Positions 13,241 to 13,684 of a stretch of 13,684 bases of DNA are shown piece by piece. The translations under genes were made by a program, and so were the position numbers. Under the pieces are notes generated by a model. It saw nothing but the letters and a program-made list of their open reading frames with translations. It was not told where the DNA came from and ran no database searches. The DNA is from JOPF133 sp052144935 (lineage in GTDB: Bacteria > Acidobacteriota > Terriglobia > Bryobacterales > Bryobacteraceae), in contig JBKQPR010000351.1 of the NCBI GenBank assembly GCA_052144935.1, positions 1 through 13,684 on the forward strand. Direction: 5' to 3'. Within the stretch, counting starts at the first letter, position 1. Each line of letters starts with the position of its first letter.

Positions 13241-13684
13241 CTATGGTACCGTTATAACGGCCTGAGCCTGATTCGAATAGGGACTGGCGCGGTTGCTGCT
13301 GTCTACAGCCGTTATCACATAATAGTACGTGAGCCCGGACTGGACAGTGTCATCGGTGTAGCTGGTCGTAAGCCCCAGCGAGGAAAGGATCGCGTAGGGT
13401 CCGCCTGACGTGGTTGCCCGGAGAACATTATAGCCGATTACATCAGGAGAGTTGCTGGCCGTCCAAGTCAAGGTCACGGTGCGGATTCCAGCGCTGGTGA
13501 TACATGCCCCGCCCAGCGACGCATTGATCACGCGCTGCACGACCACGACATCGCACACATTGGCGCCGGCAATATTGGCGGTGCAAGGCGACAGGCCGAG
13601 GGTCATGTTGATGGCTGCCTGGACGTCCGCCACGTCGACCTTGCCATCCAGGTTAAGGTCGCAGCTATTGGTCTGGCCCCAGAC
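13241..13684 (-). CDS. Secreted dockerin/fibronectin type III protein, C-terminal part (runs off the right edge)
   Basis: The visible 147 residues end at TAG 13241-13243, and the frame stays open to the window edge, so the gene is partial. It starts within a type I dockerin-like calcium loop (CDLNLDGKVDVADVQAAINM), followed by a degenerate second half (CDVVVVQRVINASLG). A fibronectin type III domain of about 90 residues comes next (VTLTWTASNSPDVIGYNVLR to SPYSNQAQAVI). Dockerin-like modules with FN3 domains are found in large exported proteins of several phyla outside cellulosomes, where they probably mediate calcium-dependent cohesion. The protein ends directly after FN3 with no sorting signal. 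The internal GTG at 13633 is not a credible start because the calcium loop begins before it. Confidence 0.85.
   Translation of the reverse strand, partial: VWGQTNSCDLNLDGKVDVADVQAAINMTLGLSPCTANIAGANVCDVVVVQRVINASLGGACITSAGIRTVTLTWTASNSPDVIGYNVLRATTSGGPYAILSSLGLTTSYTDDTVQSGLTYYYVITAVDSSNRASPYSNQAQAVITVP

Overview
This is a GC-rich bacterial window that reads like an Acidobacteriota chromosome of the Solibacter/Bryobacter type. That placement is an inference from GC content and gene style (a dockerin/FN3 protein, decayed VapBC modules, envelope genes with non-ATG starts). No rRNA, tRNA or other marker is present to confirm it.

Layout, left to right. (1) 1-404: no recognisable gene, but short interspersed direct repeats resembling a transposon end. 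(2) 405-2575, minus strand: a three-gene unit of membrane-anchored polysaccharide deacetylase, acyl carrier protein and FabF-type ketosynthase. (3) 2783-4957, plus strand: a tightly packed run of a soluble SPFH/zinc-ribbon protein, a TFIIB-type zinc-ribbon protein (recalling the Bacillus ydjI/ydjG pair), a ribbon-helix-helix antitoxin and a PIN toxin broken by one frameshift. (4) 4958-5353: 396 bp between convergent genes with nothing recognised. (5) 5354-5988, minus strand: a second, unrelated toxin-antitoxin module (Phd/YefM plus Sll0205-type PIN) with three independent lesions, preceded by a perfect palindromic operator. (6) 6098-8317, minus strand: HGSNAT/acyltransferase-like membrane protein, LolA-like periplasmic protein and a small membrane-anchored protein. 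(7) 8462-9069: an anchored hypothetical protein whose C-terminus lies in another frame. (8) 9091-12615, minus strand: a coupled operon of GT2 glycosyltransferase, zinc-ribbon methyltransferase, second methyltransferase and the tRNA pseudouridine synthase TruB. (9) 12633-12826: five degenerate ~40 bp tandem repeats. (10) 12850-13223: the decayed 3' end of an IS1380-like transposase. (11) 13241 to the right edge: the C-terminus of a dockerin/fibronectin-III secreted protein.

Two themes stand out. Most minus-strand genes concern the envelope: acyl chains, polysaccharide or peptidoglycan deacetylation, glycosyl and methyl transfer, and lipoprotein carriage. The region between the envelope operons is a small graveyard of two convergent, inactivated toxin-antitoxin modules. 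Frameshifts appear in four places (two toxins, one hypothetical, the IS remnant), so assembly indels must be considered. The second toxin-antitoxin module, however, also carries an in-frame stop and a missense change at a catalytic position, which indel errors would not explain. I see no clearly new system. The best leads are the SPFH/zinc-ribbon pair with its trailing toxin-antitoxin genes, and the deacetylase-ACP-ketosynthase unit.
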